Assembly: GCF_001945525.1 (NCBI RefSeq)
Contig: NZ_MPJW01000078.1
Location: forward strand, 1-41,170
DNA length: 41,170 nucleotides
DNA from: Ileibacterium valens
GTDB lineage: Bacteria; Bacillota_I; Bacilli_A; Erysipelotrichales; Erysipelotrichaceae
Direction: 5' to 3'
Under the pieces are notes generated by a model that was given only the letters and a program-made list of their open reading frames with translations, was not told the origin of the DNA and made no database searches. Both the position numbers and the translations under genes were made by a program. Positions 14,460 through 21,195 of the stretch are shown in pieces (the stretch's first letter is position 1; the number at the start of each line of letters is the position of its first letter).

Positions 14460-14617
14460 AGCCATATATCATCACAAAAAGCTCAGGCGAGCGATTTGAA
14501 GCGGACAGTATAATTTATCGCGGATTCGAAAAATGGGCCGTGGTGAAAGAAAGAGGCGGCAAATACGAGGTAAAAATCTTAGATGATTGGAAAGTAGCAA
14601 AGAGGGAGTTTGTATGA
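14456..14617 (+). CDS. Small hypothetical protein (53 aa)
   Basis: ATG 14456 overlaps the previous stop (ATGA). The product, starting MKPYIITKSSGERFEADSII, is beta-rich and may be a small SH3-like barrel. Its stop overlaps the next start. The chain of 4-nt overlaps supports reality. Confidence 0.6.
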   Translation: MKPYIITKSSGERFEADSIIYRGFEKWAVVKERGGKYEVKILDDWKVAKREFV

Positions 14618-14745
14618 CAGAAAAAGCGATTAATGCATTGTCGGAATTAGGTGCTATGACAGTCGTTACCGATGCCAGACAAAGAAAGCGCAGAGATGAG
14701 CTAGTTAAGATCCTGCTAGATGCGATCCTGGAGAAAGTGAAATGA
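14614..14745 (+). CDS. Small hypothetical protein (43 aa)
   Basis: Coupled by ATGA to both neighbours, with GAGGGAG upstream. A basic helical peptide (DARQRKRRDELVKILLDAIL). No family recognised. Confidence 0.55.
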   Translation: MTEKAINALSELGAMTVVTDARQRKRRDELVKILLDAILEKVK

Positions 14746-14876
14746 CGCTGATCTTAGGGTGTGCTCTGATAGCTATCGGAATTTATATCATGGTTGAAAC
14801 ACTGATCCAAGGCTATAAAGACTGGGTCGACATTAAGGAGAAGGTAAAAGATGCCAAAGCCGTTAAAGACGATTGA
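14742..14876 (+). CDS. Small membrane peptide (44 aa)
   Basis: ATG 14742 overlaps the previous stop. It has an N-terminal hydrophobic span (LILGCALIAIGIYIMVETLI) and a charged C-terminal tail. Function unknown. It overlaps the next gene by 26 nt. Confidence 0.55.
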   Translation: MTLILGCALIAIGIYIMVETLIQGYKDWVDIKEKVKDAKAVKDD

Positions 14877-15048
14877 ACATTCGTTAGCTAAATCAATTGA
14901 GCATTTGTCTGATCTGGAAGCCGAGCTGAAGCTTTTGAAATCCATAGATTTAGAATTGCTGATTAAAAATCTTGAAGAAGAGATACGGCTTGAAAGAATG
15001 CGAGTGGCATATCTCCATGGATTGAGAGCTAAGGAATTTGGCTGCTAG
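14851..15048 (+). CDS. Coiled-coil hypothetical protein (65 aa)
   Basis: AAGGAG stands upstream of ATG 14851. The protein is nearly all heptad-like helix (HLSDLEAELKLLKSIDLELL, EEEIRLERMRVAYL). Common as a small gene before DUF1492 regulators; function unknown. Confidence 0.65.
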   Translation: MPKPLKTIEHSLAKSIEHLSDLEAELKLLKSIDLELLIKNLEEEIRLERMRVAYLHGLRAKEFGC

Positions 15049-15070
15049 AGAAAAGAGAAAGAGAGGATCT

Positions 15071-15490
15071 ATGAAACCGAAAGAGTATTTGCTACAGATT
15101 GGACGAGCAAAGCGTCGGATCAAGGAGATTGAAAATGAAATTCTTGAAACCAGAGAGGCCATGAACTCTCTTTCTTGTCGGCTGGGGAGCGGGGGAAGTC
15201 CATCCAGTAACCAGGAAATCAAGAGCCCACAGGAAAAGCTAATGAATCAGCTTTTAGAGCATGAGGAAATGCTTGCGGATGAGCAGAGACATTACTTCGG
15301 CCTAAAAAGGCTGATCGTTGGGCAGATCGATGCGGTAGACAATGACGTATATCGAAATTTGCTGTATGCCAGATATGTCGAAAATAAAAGGCTGGAACAG
15401 ATTGCTGTGGATCTTGGCTATTCGTACGATCATGTAAGAAGAATTCACGGAAGAGCACTGTGTGATTTCGGGAATAAATATCAGATATAA
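15071..15490 (+). CDS. DUF1492/sigma-region-4-like late transcription regulator
   Basis: 139 residues from ATG 15071 (GAGAGGA upstream). A long N-terminal coiled coil (MKPKEYLLQIGRAKRRIKEI) leads to a C-terminal sigma-70 region-4-like HTH (about 98-135: YARYVENKRLEQIAVDLGYS, then YDHVRRIHGRAL). Proteins of this DUF1492/ArpU/RinA type switch on the packaging and structural genes. Its position at the end of the early operon fits. Confidence 0.82.
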   Translation: MKPKEYLLQIGRAKRRIKEIENEILETREAMNSLSCRLGSGGSPSSNQEIKSPQEKLMNQLLEHEEMLADEQRHYFGLKRLIVGQIDAVDNDVYRNLLYARYVENKRLEQIAVDLGYSYDHVRRIHGRALCDFGNKYQI

Positions 15491-15525
15491 ATGAAAAGAA
15501 GAGGGGATAAAATTCCCTTTTTCTA

Positions 15526-15554
15526 TTGCTATTATGTATCGTATACGATATAAT
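15526..15554 (+). promoter_or_regulatory. Promoter with perfect 14-bp palindromic operator
   Basis: TTGCTA (15526-15531) and TATAAT (15549-15554) are 17 bp apart. The spacer contains TATCGTATACGATA (15537-15550), a perfect palindrome overlapping the -10, unlike the CI operator. It drives the tiny peptide gene that follows and should be tightly controlled by an unidentified dimeric regulator; one of the RHH-like proteins is a candidate. Confidence 0.75.
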
Positions 15555-15569
15555 ATAGTCAGGAAGGAG

Positions 15570-15686
15570 GTGAATGATACGAAAAAGAAAACAAGAAAAA
15601 CCCTTGAATGCTTGGGAACGTTCCTTGCTAAAGCCTCACCATTTATTTTAGCTTTAGCCGAACTTATCAAGTCAATCAAGGGTTAA
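15570..15686 (+). CDS. Tiny basic/hydrophobic peptide (38 aa, GTG start)
   Basis: Downstream of a strong promoter and AGGAAGGAGG, the frame from GTG 15570 encodes a lysine-rich start (VNDTKKKTRKTLE) and a hydrophobic helix (FLAKASPFILALAELIKSI). It is followed at once by a terminator, so it forms a self-contained unit. The start is uncertain: ATG 15574 in another frame gives a 25-residue basic peptide with poorer spacing. Composition recalls type I toxins and the minus-strand 38-residue peptide at 5753, but no family is claimed. Confidence 0.5.
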   Translation: MNDTKKKTRKTLECLGTFLAKASPFILALAELIKSIKG

Positions 15687-15695
15687 CAAACCCCA

Positions 15696-15735
15696 GAGCC
15701 GGTCAAACCGGCCGGCTCACTTTGTTTTCTTTATT
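15696..15735 (+). terminator. Terminator after tiny peptide gene
   Basis: GAGCCGG (15696-15702) pairs with CCGGCTC (15712-15718), followed by the T-rich ACTTTGTTTTCTTT. Confidence 0.7.
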
Positions 15736-15749
15736 GTATCAAAAACACC

Positions 15750-15917
15750 ATGACAATGATTGTATTCGCGTTGATGTATGTCATTGTTTCAGACAAATCA
15801 AGACTTTCGCTGTTTATTTTGCTGGTTGTATCCGGCTATGAATTGCTTAAAGAAATCGAAAAGAGGTCAAAAAATGCAAAGCGCAAGATCAAAAGCAACA
15901 AGAAAGTACGAAGCTAA
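15750..15917 (+). CDS. Possible small membrane protein (55 aa)
   Basis: Open from ATG 15750 with two short hydrophobic stretches (MIVFALMYVIVSD and LSLFILLVVSGYELL) and a lysine-rich tail. It has no ribosome site and overlaps the RHH-like gene by 44 nt. It may be a leaderless or non-functional frame. The hydrophobic pattern and the ribosome site of the next gene inside it suggest coupling. Confidence 0.35.
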   Translation: MTMIVFALMYVIVSDKSRLSLFILLVVSGYELLKEIEKRSKNAKRKIKSNKKVRS

Positions 15918-16062
15918 AACAGGCATGATCACAAAGTCATACAAGCTCAAAAAAGAGATTGTTGAAGAATTTAAGGTGGCTTGTGAAAAAGCTGGATCGA
16001 ATCAGTCGAAAGAGCTGACCAGGATGATGCTTGAATTTATTGAGAAACAAAAAGAAAATTAG
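15874..16062 (+). CDS. Small ribbon-helix-helix-like protein (62 aa)
   Basis: ATG 15874 has AAAGAGG 7 nt upstream. Basic N-terminus (MQSARSKATRKYEAKTG), then MITKSYKLKKEIVEEFKVAC and NQSKELTRMMLEFI, the strand-helix-helix layout also seen in the 59- and 69-residue minus-strand genes. It could be the regulator of the palindromic promoter 300 bp upstream. A terminator follows. Confidence 0.65.
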   Translation: MQSARSKATRKYEAKTGMITKSYKLKKEIVEEFKVACEKAGSNQSKELTRMMLEFIEKQKEN

Positions 16063-16073
16063 GTCGCTATGCC

Positions 16074-16098
16074 AAGCCCGATTATTTCGGGCTTTTGT
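16074..16098 (+). terminator. Rho-independent terminator
   Basis: AAGCCCGA (16074-16081) and TCGGGCTT (16087-16094) form an 8-bp stem with a 5-nt loop and run into TTG. It ends the small regulatory unit and isolates the next cassette. Confidence 0.75.
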
Positions 16099-16167
16099 AT
16101 TGTTGGATTAATCCCTACAGATACCGGATAGAACCCTGCTGATAACATTGGGTATCACTGATGGCTA

Positions 16168-16194
16168 TTGTATAAGGCTTATAACTCGTATAAT
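16168..16194 (+). promoter_or_regulatory. Promoter of the three-gene accessory cassette
   Basis: A perfect -10 TATAAT (16189-16194) has a possible -35 TTGTAT (16168-16173) at a short 15-bp spacing, or CTATTG (16165-16170) at 18. The dyad TATAAGGCTTATA (16171-16183) lies in the spacer. Upstream at about 16149 is a half-site TTGGGTAT like the CI operator. Expression in the lysogen is plausible because this promoter is separated from the early operon by terminators. Confidence 0.5.
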
Positions 16195-16241
16195 GTGAAT
16201 AAAGGCGAGTAGCGAAATATAACAAAGAAAGGAAAGATAGT

Positions 16242-16622
16242 ATGAATGAATTAAGTTATTTTATAGCAGCTAACGGAGTAAATGATAGTGGCCCCGTTAT
16301 AATTGATCAGCCTCTAACCTGTATCACTCTGCCTTCATTTCCGGGTTTGTTTTCTTTCTTTTTGGCGTTTGGCTTTTGTAATTGGGATTCTGAGAAAGAA
16401 CATCGTTTAAAAATTATAGGCAAAGATTGCACGGGAGGCGTGTTTTTAGATACCGGTGATTTAGAGATACCGCAAAATATTCCGAACAAAAGTATTGATA
16501 TTAAAATGAATATTCAAAACTTAAGACTTTCTATAGAAGGATTATATATATTCGAACTTTATCTCAATGATGAATGTGTTAATAGAATCAACCTCTATGG
16601 CTGTAAGGAGCTGGAAGCATGA
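16242..16622 (+). CDS. Cassette gene A: uncharacterised beta-rich protein
   Basis: 126 residues with AAAGGAAAG upstream. Predicted all-beta by eye: short strands such as LTCITLPSFPGLFSFFLAFG, HRLKIIGKD, and the C-terminal LSIEGLYIFELYLND. The arrangement (proline-rich edge strand, then FSF, then a final G-L-Y-x-F-x-L strand) resembles small beta-sandwich proteins of unknown function in mobile elements; I cannot name the family safely. Its stop overlaps the next start (ATGA). Base use is more AT-rich than that of the flanking phage genes, suggesting later acquisition. Confidence 0.8.
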   Translation: MNELSYFIAANGVNDSGPVIIDQPLTCITLPSFPGLFSFFLAFGFCNWDSEKEHRLKIIGKDCTGGVFLDTGDLEIPQNIPNKSIDIKMNIQNLRLSIEGLYIFELYLNDECVNRINLYGCKELEA

Positions 16623-17092
16623 ATCAAATGACATTTTCCGTTAACCCTTCCAAGGAATCAATAAGTCCTGTTGTTTCGATGTTGTTTTTAAGAAATGAGA
16701 AATGTTGCGAAAAATACCCAAAGAGAAATGTACCATCGAAAAACAGAGTCTCTTTCTGTGTAGATAATCAATTTATCTTGGCTCATAAGCAGTTAGAAAT
16801 CCTATCTTCTCTGGAAGAAAATTGGGATGGATACGGTAGTAAACCAATGTCCGAAGCCGCCGTGAATACAGCAGAAGAATTGCTCACGCGCCTTCCATAC
16901 GCACCGATGATTTACCCTGTTTCTGGGGGCGGTATCCAATTTGAATATGAGATCAACGATAAGTATCTCGAATTTGAGATACTAGATGACGGAAAAATTA
17001 AACTTTTTAGTTCAAACAGCGGAGAAGAGACAGAAAGAATAATTCAATTAAGAGAAGCAAGAGGATGGGTTAATGGATTCTATTTCAGCTGA
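16619..17092 (+). CDS. Cassette gene B: uncharacterised NWDGYG-motif protein
   Basis: 157 residues. The N-terminal 50 residues are basic and Cys-containing (RNEKCCEKYPKRNV). The core (about 55-145) has LEENWDGYGSKPMSEAAVNT, a helix AEELLTRLPYAP, a strand ending YPVSGGGIQFEYE and a final ELLEF-like strand (YLEFEILDDGKIKLF). This NWDGYG...GGIQFE(Y/W)E signature recurs, to my knowledge, in uncharacterised proteins of mobile regions. It is translationally coupled to gene A and overlaps gene C by 20 nt. Function unknown. Confidence 0.82.
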   Translation: MNQMTFSVNPSKESISPVVSMLFLRNEKCCEKYPKRNVPSKNRVSFCVDNQFILAHKQLEILSSLEENWDGYGSKPMSEAAVNTAEELLTRLPYAPMIYPVSGGGIQFEYEINDKYLEFEILDDGKIKLFSSNSGEETERIIQLREARGWVNGFYFS

Positions 17093-17459
17093 GTTTCATC
17101 CGAATGAACGTCTGCTTAGGGCAATATGGCCTAATGACGGAAAGTATAATCAATATTGGAAATGCGACAGACCATCTTCTGCTTGTTTCAAAGATCGCAG
17201 AGGTTTATCTGTGAACAGAACTGCAGGGAGAGATTTTCAGGGTGTATTAGAAATTACAAAGAAAAGTTTTTCGAACAGTGTCATTGCTTCAGTAAGTGTA
17301 CAGGATTGTAAGGATATTAATGCAAAGCCAAAATACTTGCCCAGCAAATCGAACGAACTCCATTCGGAAATACATAAAGATGATCAGTGTAAATGTTTAT
17401 CCGCCTCACAAGCTCGAGAGCTAGCGAAAAGAGCTAAGATTGATTACAAACCAGTTTAA
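17073..17459 (+). CDS. Cassette gene C: uncharacterised protein with conserved polar motifs
   Basis: 128 residues. Motifs include ERLLRAIWPNDGKYNQYW, RPSSACFKDRRGLSVNR (an SSAxFKD...LSVxR pattern) and HSEIHKDDQCKCLSASQARE near the end. The conserved-looking Arg, Asp, His and Glu residues suggest an enzyme or nucleotide-binding site, but I know no function. It completes a three-gene overlapping operon with its own promoter and terminator, inserted between the late regulator and the packaging genes, a usual cargo (moron) position. Confidence 0.8.
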   Translation: MDSISAEFHPNERLLRAIWPNDGKYNQYWKCDRPSSACFKDRRGLSVNRTAGRDFQGVLEITKKSFSNSVIASVSVQDCKDINAKPKYLPSKSNELHSEIHKDDQCKCLSASQARELAKRAKIDYKPV

Positions 17460-17535
17460 AATGTTCAATAAGTTAAGATGCCACACAATGCCACATTCCA
17501 ATGTGTTAAAGTAGTAGCATCGAGAAAACAAATAA

Positions 17536-17568
17536 GACCCGGGTCACTTAAATACCCCGGGCCTTTTG
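17536..17568 (+). terminator. Terminator after three-gene cassette
   Basis: CCCGGG (17538-17543) pairs with CCCGGG (17556-17561) around a 12-nt loop, followed by CCTTTT. Confidence 0.6.
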
Positions 17569-17590
17569 CTGTTTATGGGGGTGGGTTGAA

Positions 17591-17956
17591 ATGCCGGGGG
17601 TGGGGTCAAACGCCAGGTATGGACCGTTCAGACAGGAGTACGAAAGAAACAGGAAGAAGATCCTGATGTCTCAAAACATTTGCGCACTCTGCGGCAAGCC
17701 AGTGGATAAGAGCTTGAAGTATCCTGATCCGATGTCAGCGACAATCGATCACATTATTCCGATTGATCGCGGTGGTCATCCAGCTGACATAGATAATTTG
17801 CAGTTAGCACATATGAAGTGCAACAGAGACAAATCAAATAACTTGCAGACTGAACAACAGACAAGCCAAGTAAGCAATCGGAATCTTCCTTGGCTGATCG
17901 ACTGGAAAGCATATAGAGCAGATGATAAAGCATCTCAAAAAAAAATAAAAAAATGA
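17591..17956 (+). CDS. HNH endonuclease of the packaging module
   Basis: 121 residues with a zinc-finger HNH motif: Cys31 and Cys34 (ICALCGKP), Asp53-His54 (IDHIIPIDRGG), Asn69, His74, Cys77-Asn78 (HMKCNRDKSNN). HNH proteins encoded beside terminase or portal genes of cos phages are needed for specific terminase cleavage at cos. Its ATG lies inside a GC-rich 13-mer that recurs inverted just after the gene. Confidence 0.87.
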   Translation: MPGVGSNARYGPFRQEYERNRKKILMSQNICALCGKPVDKSLKYPDPMSATIDHIIPIDRGGHPADIDNLQLAHMKCNRDKSNNLQTEQQTSQVSNRNLPWLIDWKAYRADDKASQKKIKK

Positions 17957-18120
17957 ATGATCAGTGTGGAAAACAGCTAAGGTATAGGGGCATACCCACC
18001 CCCGGCAAGGATCGCGAGACCTTCCGGCGGTACTGTACAAATTTTCTCGTGGAAGTTGATTTTTTTAAAATAGCAGATTTTAGAAGGAGGAACCGGAAAT
18101 GGGTGAACGCAGGGGATTAG
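17953..18120 (+). CDS. Doubtful small frame spanning the cos-like segment (55 aa)
   Basis: ATG 17953 overlaps the HNH stop (ATGA) and the frame stays open into the portal gene. The product is basic (LRYRGIPTPGKDRETFRRY). It has no ribosome site and crosses the GC-rich segment, so it may be only a by-product of the cos region. It is the only candidate position here for a small-terminase-like gene, yet it is far too short for one. Confidence 0.22.
   Translation: MNDQCGKQLRYRGIPTPGKDRETFRRYCTNFLVEVDFFKIADFRRRNRKWVNAGD
17985..18035. other. Candidate cos site / packaging start region
   Basis: A GC-rich island in AT-rich surroundings, containing GGGGCATACCCACCCCCGGC and an imperfect CCGGCaagg...ccttCCGG dyad. 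The 13-mer CCCACCCCCGGCA (17995-18007) is the exact inverse of TGCCGGGGGTGGG at 17592-17604. Its position between the HNH gene and the portal gene is where cos sites are commonly found. The exact nick positions cannot be read. Confidence 0.4.
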
Positions 18121-19358
18121 CATATTGCCGGAGTCTTCTGGCCAATAAAAGAAGCAGAAATGACGAAAGATATCGGTTTTATGAGATGAAGAACAAAGCT
18201 CTCGATTTGCCTGTTGTTTTACAGGAAAGAGCTTTCCGAGTCATGCAGATGTGGGCCCTTGGATGGTGTGCTAAAGCTGTCGATTCTCTCGCCGATCGAC
18301 TTGTGTTCAAGGCGTGGAAAGACGATAACTTCAACATCTCTCAAATCTTCCAGTTGAACAACCCGGATATTTTCTTCGACAGCGCAATTATGGCTGCGCT
18401 AATTTCGGGATGCTGCTTCGTTTACATCAGCCTGGATGAAAACGGATATCCAAAGCTTCAGGTTTTGGATGGACGGAAGGCAACCGGGGTTATTGATCCG
18501 ACTACAAACATGCTTTTTGAAGGGTATGCAGTTCTCGATGAAGATGAATTCGGTCCTTTGCTGGAAGCCTATTTCGAACCAGGAAGAACAACCTATTATC
18601 CAAGAAACGCTCAGCCATACTCGATTGGCAATTCTGCAGAATACCCACTCCTGATTCCTATCGTTTACAGGCCGGACGCAAAACGGAAACTAGGCCATTC
18701 TCGAATCAGCAGAGCTTGCATGGATCTGGTGAATGGGGCTACTAGAACACTGAAAAGATCCGAGATCTCGGCAGAATTCTATGCCTTCCCTCAAAAGTAT
18801 GTTCTAGGACTTTCTCAGGATGCCGAAAGAATGGAGAAATGGAAAGCCACTATGTCAACGTTTCTTCAGTTCGATCAGGACGAAAATGGCGGTCATCCAG
18901 TAGTGGGACAGTTCCAGCAGGCTACTATGAATCCATATGTTGAACAGCTTAGAACATTCGCTGCAATGTTTGCTGGAGAAACAGGACTGACAGTAGATGA
19001 TCTTGGATTTGTCTCAGACAACCCATCCAGCGCAGAAGCAATCAAAGCTTCCCATGAAAACCTCAGACTAACCGCAAGGAAAGCACAAAGAACATTTGGA
19101 GCTTGCTTTTTAAATGTTGGTTTTGTTTCGGCTTGTTTACGGGATGACTTCCCATACCAGCGACGGCAGTTTTATCTGACAAAACCAATCTGGGAACCAA
19201 TCTTTGAGCCAGATGCCGCCACACTTTCGAGCATCGGCGATGGAGCAATTAAGCTCAATCAGGCGGTACCGGGTTATTTCAATACTGATAATCTGGAAGA
19301 ACTGACGGGAATCAACGCATCGGAAATGGAGCCAGTAAGCAATGAACCGGCAGAATGA
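18099..19358 (+). CDS. Portal protein (SPP1 gp6-like)
   Basis: 419 residues with AAGGAGG 8 nt before ATG 18099. Portal hallmarks: an N-terminal VDSLADRLVFKAW segment, a middle region with GHSRISRACMDLVNGATRTL, and the C-terminal SSAEAIKASHENLRLTARKA helix typical of the SPP1_gp6/Phage_prot_Gp6 family. It forms the dodecameric ring through which DNA is packaged. It overlaps the MuF gene by 17 nt. Confidence 0.92.
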   Translation: MGERRGLAYCRSLLANKRSRNDERYRFYEMKNKALDLPVVLQERAFRVMQMWALGWCAKAVDSLADRLVFKAWKDDNFNISQIFQLNNPDIFFDSAIMAALISGCCFVYISLDENGYPKLQVLDGRKATGVIDPTTNMLFEGYAVLDEDEFGPLLEAYFEPGRTTYYPRNAQPYSIGNSAEYPLLIPIVYRPDAKRKLGHSRISRACMDLVNGATRTLKRSEISAEFYAFPQKYVLGLSQDAERMEKWKATMSTFLQFDQDENGGHPVVGQFQQATMNPYVEQLRTFAAMFAGETGLTVDDLGFVSDNPSSAEAIKASHENLRLTARKAQRTFGACFLNVGFVSACLRDDFPYQRRQFYLTKPIWEPIFEPDAATLSSIGDGAIKLNQAVPGYFNTDNLEELTGINASEMEPVSNEPAE

Positions 19359-20661
19359 AGTGAAGGATATTGTCCCGGATCTTCTTAACAAAATTGAATC
19401 TACCTATAAGGACCTTGTCGAAAACGATGAGGTCCTTTCTTCATTGTTGAAGAAGAATGCTGACAAGCTGGCCAAAGCTCAGGATGAACAGGATTTTGCG
19501 GCTAAAATCGCCGAACGCCTCTCTGAGGCCTATAAAGAGCACATATCAAGCGGGAACTTGCCTAACGGTAAAATGTACTACAACATTGCCAAACGAATCA
19601 TTCCACCTACAATGACTGATTCCTATCAGCAGATCAGCGATTATTGTTACGCCGCACAATCAGCTCTTAATGAAAATGCAGGAATTTCAATCAAGGCACA
19701 AAGAGCACCAATAAACACAGATCGAATTGATGGGATTGTAAATCGAGTTAGCCAGGAGCCATTTGATGAAATCGACTGGATCTTAAAAGCACCGATAGAA
19801 AACTTCTGTAGAAGCGTCGTTGATGATCACAAAAAAGCAAATGCTGATTTTCACTATAGATCCGGATTGCGTCCCAGAATTATCCGAAAAACAGACGGTA
19901 AATGCTGTAAGTGGTGTTCAAACCTTGCGGGAGCTTATGAATACAGTCCGGGAATGGATCGAGAAGTCTTTAGAAGGCATGAAAACTGTGGCTGTACAGT
20001 CGAATATGATCCGGGAGATGGATCAAAGAGAAGGCAGAATGTTTGGTCAAAAGAATGGAAGCAGAAATCAGAAAAAGCATCAGATTCGATAGCGTTAGAA
20101 TCCCCGCTTGGAAATAAGCCAGTACTAGTAACCGATCAAGCGATAAGAAAAGTAAAAGCGGTTAAAGTTCAAGGGCTGGAAGAAGATAGCGAAATTCTTA
20201 AAGAAGAACATCAAAAACTGCTTAAATTCGCTCAAAAAGAAAACGGGAGCAAAGAGGTTACTGGTGTAATTAATAAATCGGAGTTAGGGGTAAAAAAATT
20301 TGTTTATGCAAAAGGAGACTGGGATCGAACAAATCTTGATAGTAATCCGGAAATTCCAATGATTTTCGCAATGTCACCTCCCGAATCTTTAGTGGTCATT
20401 CATAATCATCCAAACTCAAATTCTTTTTCTTATGCTGATTTGGGGATTTTCTCTTATCCACAGGTGAAAACTTTAACACTTGTTACAAATAAAGGGGTAG
20501 TAAGAGTTCTAAACAAAACCGATTCCTTCGATTATCGAGAATTTATTGATATAATCAAGGAAGAAAAGGAGAGATGGGGTTTTACTGGAACAACGCAGCC
20601 TGTAATAGTTAAAAATGTTCTTAAAAGGGCTAAAGAATGTAACCTCGAATATATCAAATGA
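19342..20661 (+). CDS. MuF minor head protein fused to JAB/JAMM-like metalloprotease domain
   Basis: 439 residues. The N-terminal 1-230 region is a minor head protein of the MuF type, ending in a Cys/His cluster (Cys188, Cys189, Cys192, His213, Cys216, Cys218). The C-terminal part (about 260-439) is not needed by a MuF protein and contains IHNHPNSNSFSYAD, i.e. His354-x-His356-Pro then Ser363-x-x-Asp366, the JAMM zinc-metalloprotease signature. MuF proteins with exchangeable C-terminal domains are known as phage polymorphic toxins carried in virions. Here the cargo could be an injected protease or isopeptidase. A small co-translated gene follows. Confidence 0.85.
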   Translation: MNRQNEVKDIVPDLLNKIESTYKDLVENDEVLSSLLKKNADKLAKAQDEQDFAAKIAERLSEAYKEHISSGNLPNGKMYYNIAKRIIPPTMTDSYQQISDYCYAAQSALNENAGISIKAQRAPINTDRIDGIVNRVSQEPFDEIDWILKAPIENFCRSVVDDHKKANADFHYRSGLRPRIIRKTDGKCCKWCSNLAGAYEYSPGMDREVFRRHENCGCTVEYDPGDGSKRRQNVWSKEWKQKSEKASDSIALESPLGNKPVLVTDQAIRKVKAVKVQGLEEDSEILKEEHQKLLKFAQKENGSKEVTGVINKSELGVKKFVYAKGDWDRTNLDSNPEIPMIFAMSPPESLVVIHNHPNSNSFSYADLGIFSYPQVKTLTLVTNKGVVRVLNKTDSFDYREFIDIIKEEKERWGFTGTTQPVIVKNVLKRAKECNLEYIK

Positions 20662-20816
20662 TTAAGAATGAACGCTGTATTCCGGTTTTGCCGAATCTTC
20701 CGTTACCAAATTTGGATGATAGTTCTCCTGAAAACATTGCAAAATGCGATCTTGTTTTTGATATGATTTATGACTGGTTCTCTAATAGCAAAACCGGAGA
20801 TAAGAAAAGTCAGTAG
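20658..20816 (+). CDS. Small partner of the MuF-JAB protein (52 aa)
   Basis: ATG 20658 overlaps the MuF-JAB stop (ATGA), giving translational coupling. The product is proline-rich at the start (CIPVLPNLPLPNLDDSSP) and acidic-amphipathic afterwards (DLVFDMIYDWF). Position directly after a polymorphic-toxin-like domain makes an immunity or adaptor role possible. A terminator follows, so it belongs to the MuF transcript. No family recognised. Confidence 0.65.
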   Translation: MIKNERCIPVLPNLPLPNLDDSSPENIAKCDLVFDMIYDWFSNSKTGDKKSQ

Positions 20817-20824
20817 ATTTAAAT

Positions 20825-20850
20825 AAGAGCCCTAACCGGCTCTTTTTCTT
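20825..20850 (+). terminator. Rho-independent terminator within the late region
   Basis: AAGAGCC (20825-20831) and GGCTCTT (20838-20844) pair perfectly and are followed by TTTTTCTTTT. It splits the portal-MuF unit from the small membrane genes, tRNAs and terminase. Confidence 0.75.
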
Positions 20851-20863
20851 TTGGAGGAACAAA

Positions 20864-21052
20864 ATGAATTCGAATAAAACAAGCAGCGGTGGCATTGGCT
20901 TTTGTGGCCTTCTAACCATCGCTTTTATTGTGCTCAAGCTAACCGGATACATCACCTGGTCATGGATGTGGGTGCTTTCTCCCGTCTGGATCTCGCTTTC
21001 TCTGGTTATCGTTTGTGCTCTGATATTGGCCTGGATGGATAATCATGTCTGA
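20864..21052 (+). CDS. Small two-span membrane protein (62 aa)
   Basis: GGAGG precedes ATG 20864. Two hydrophobic spans (GFCGLLTIAFIVLKLTGYI and LSPVWISLSLVIVCALILAW) are separated by a short loop, and the protein ends with a short polar tail. It is followed with overlap by a second membrane protein. This type of small gene is common near the head genes of Bacillota phages; the function is unknown. Confidence 0.65.
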   Translation: MNSNKTSSGGIGFCGLLTIAFIVLKLTGYITWSWMWVLSPVWISLSLVIVCALILAWMDNHV

Positions 21053-21188
21053 TCAGATCGTCATGAACGTGTTTTTAACTGTCCTCGGTCTTATTTTTGG
21101 GTTGGTTACAGCGGGGGCGGTTATCCTTCTTCTCAAATTGCTTTGGAATATATTCAAATTTTTCTGGGAAGAATTGAGCGATTGGTGA
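21045..21188 (+). CDS. Small single-span membrane protein (47 aa)
   Basis: ATG 21045 overlaps the previous stop by 8 nt. One long hydrophobic span (VFLTVLGLIFGLVTAGAVIL) is followed by an aromatic amphipathic end (LWNIFKFFWEELSDW). Function unknown. Confidence 0.6.
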   Translation: MSDQIVMNVFLTVLGLIFGLVTAGAVILLLKLLWNIFKFFWEELSDW

Positions 21189-21195
21189 TGAATCA

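Noticed and set aside
15574-15651. Alternative 25-residue frame after the palindromic promoter
   Set aside because: ATG lies only 3 nt from the ribosome site and the product has no structural character; the overlapping 38-codon frame is preferred, though not proven.
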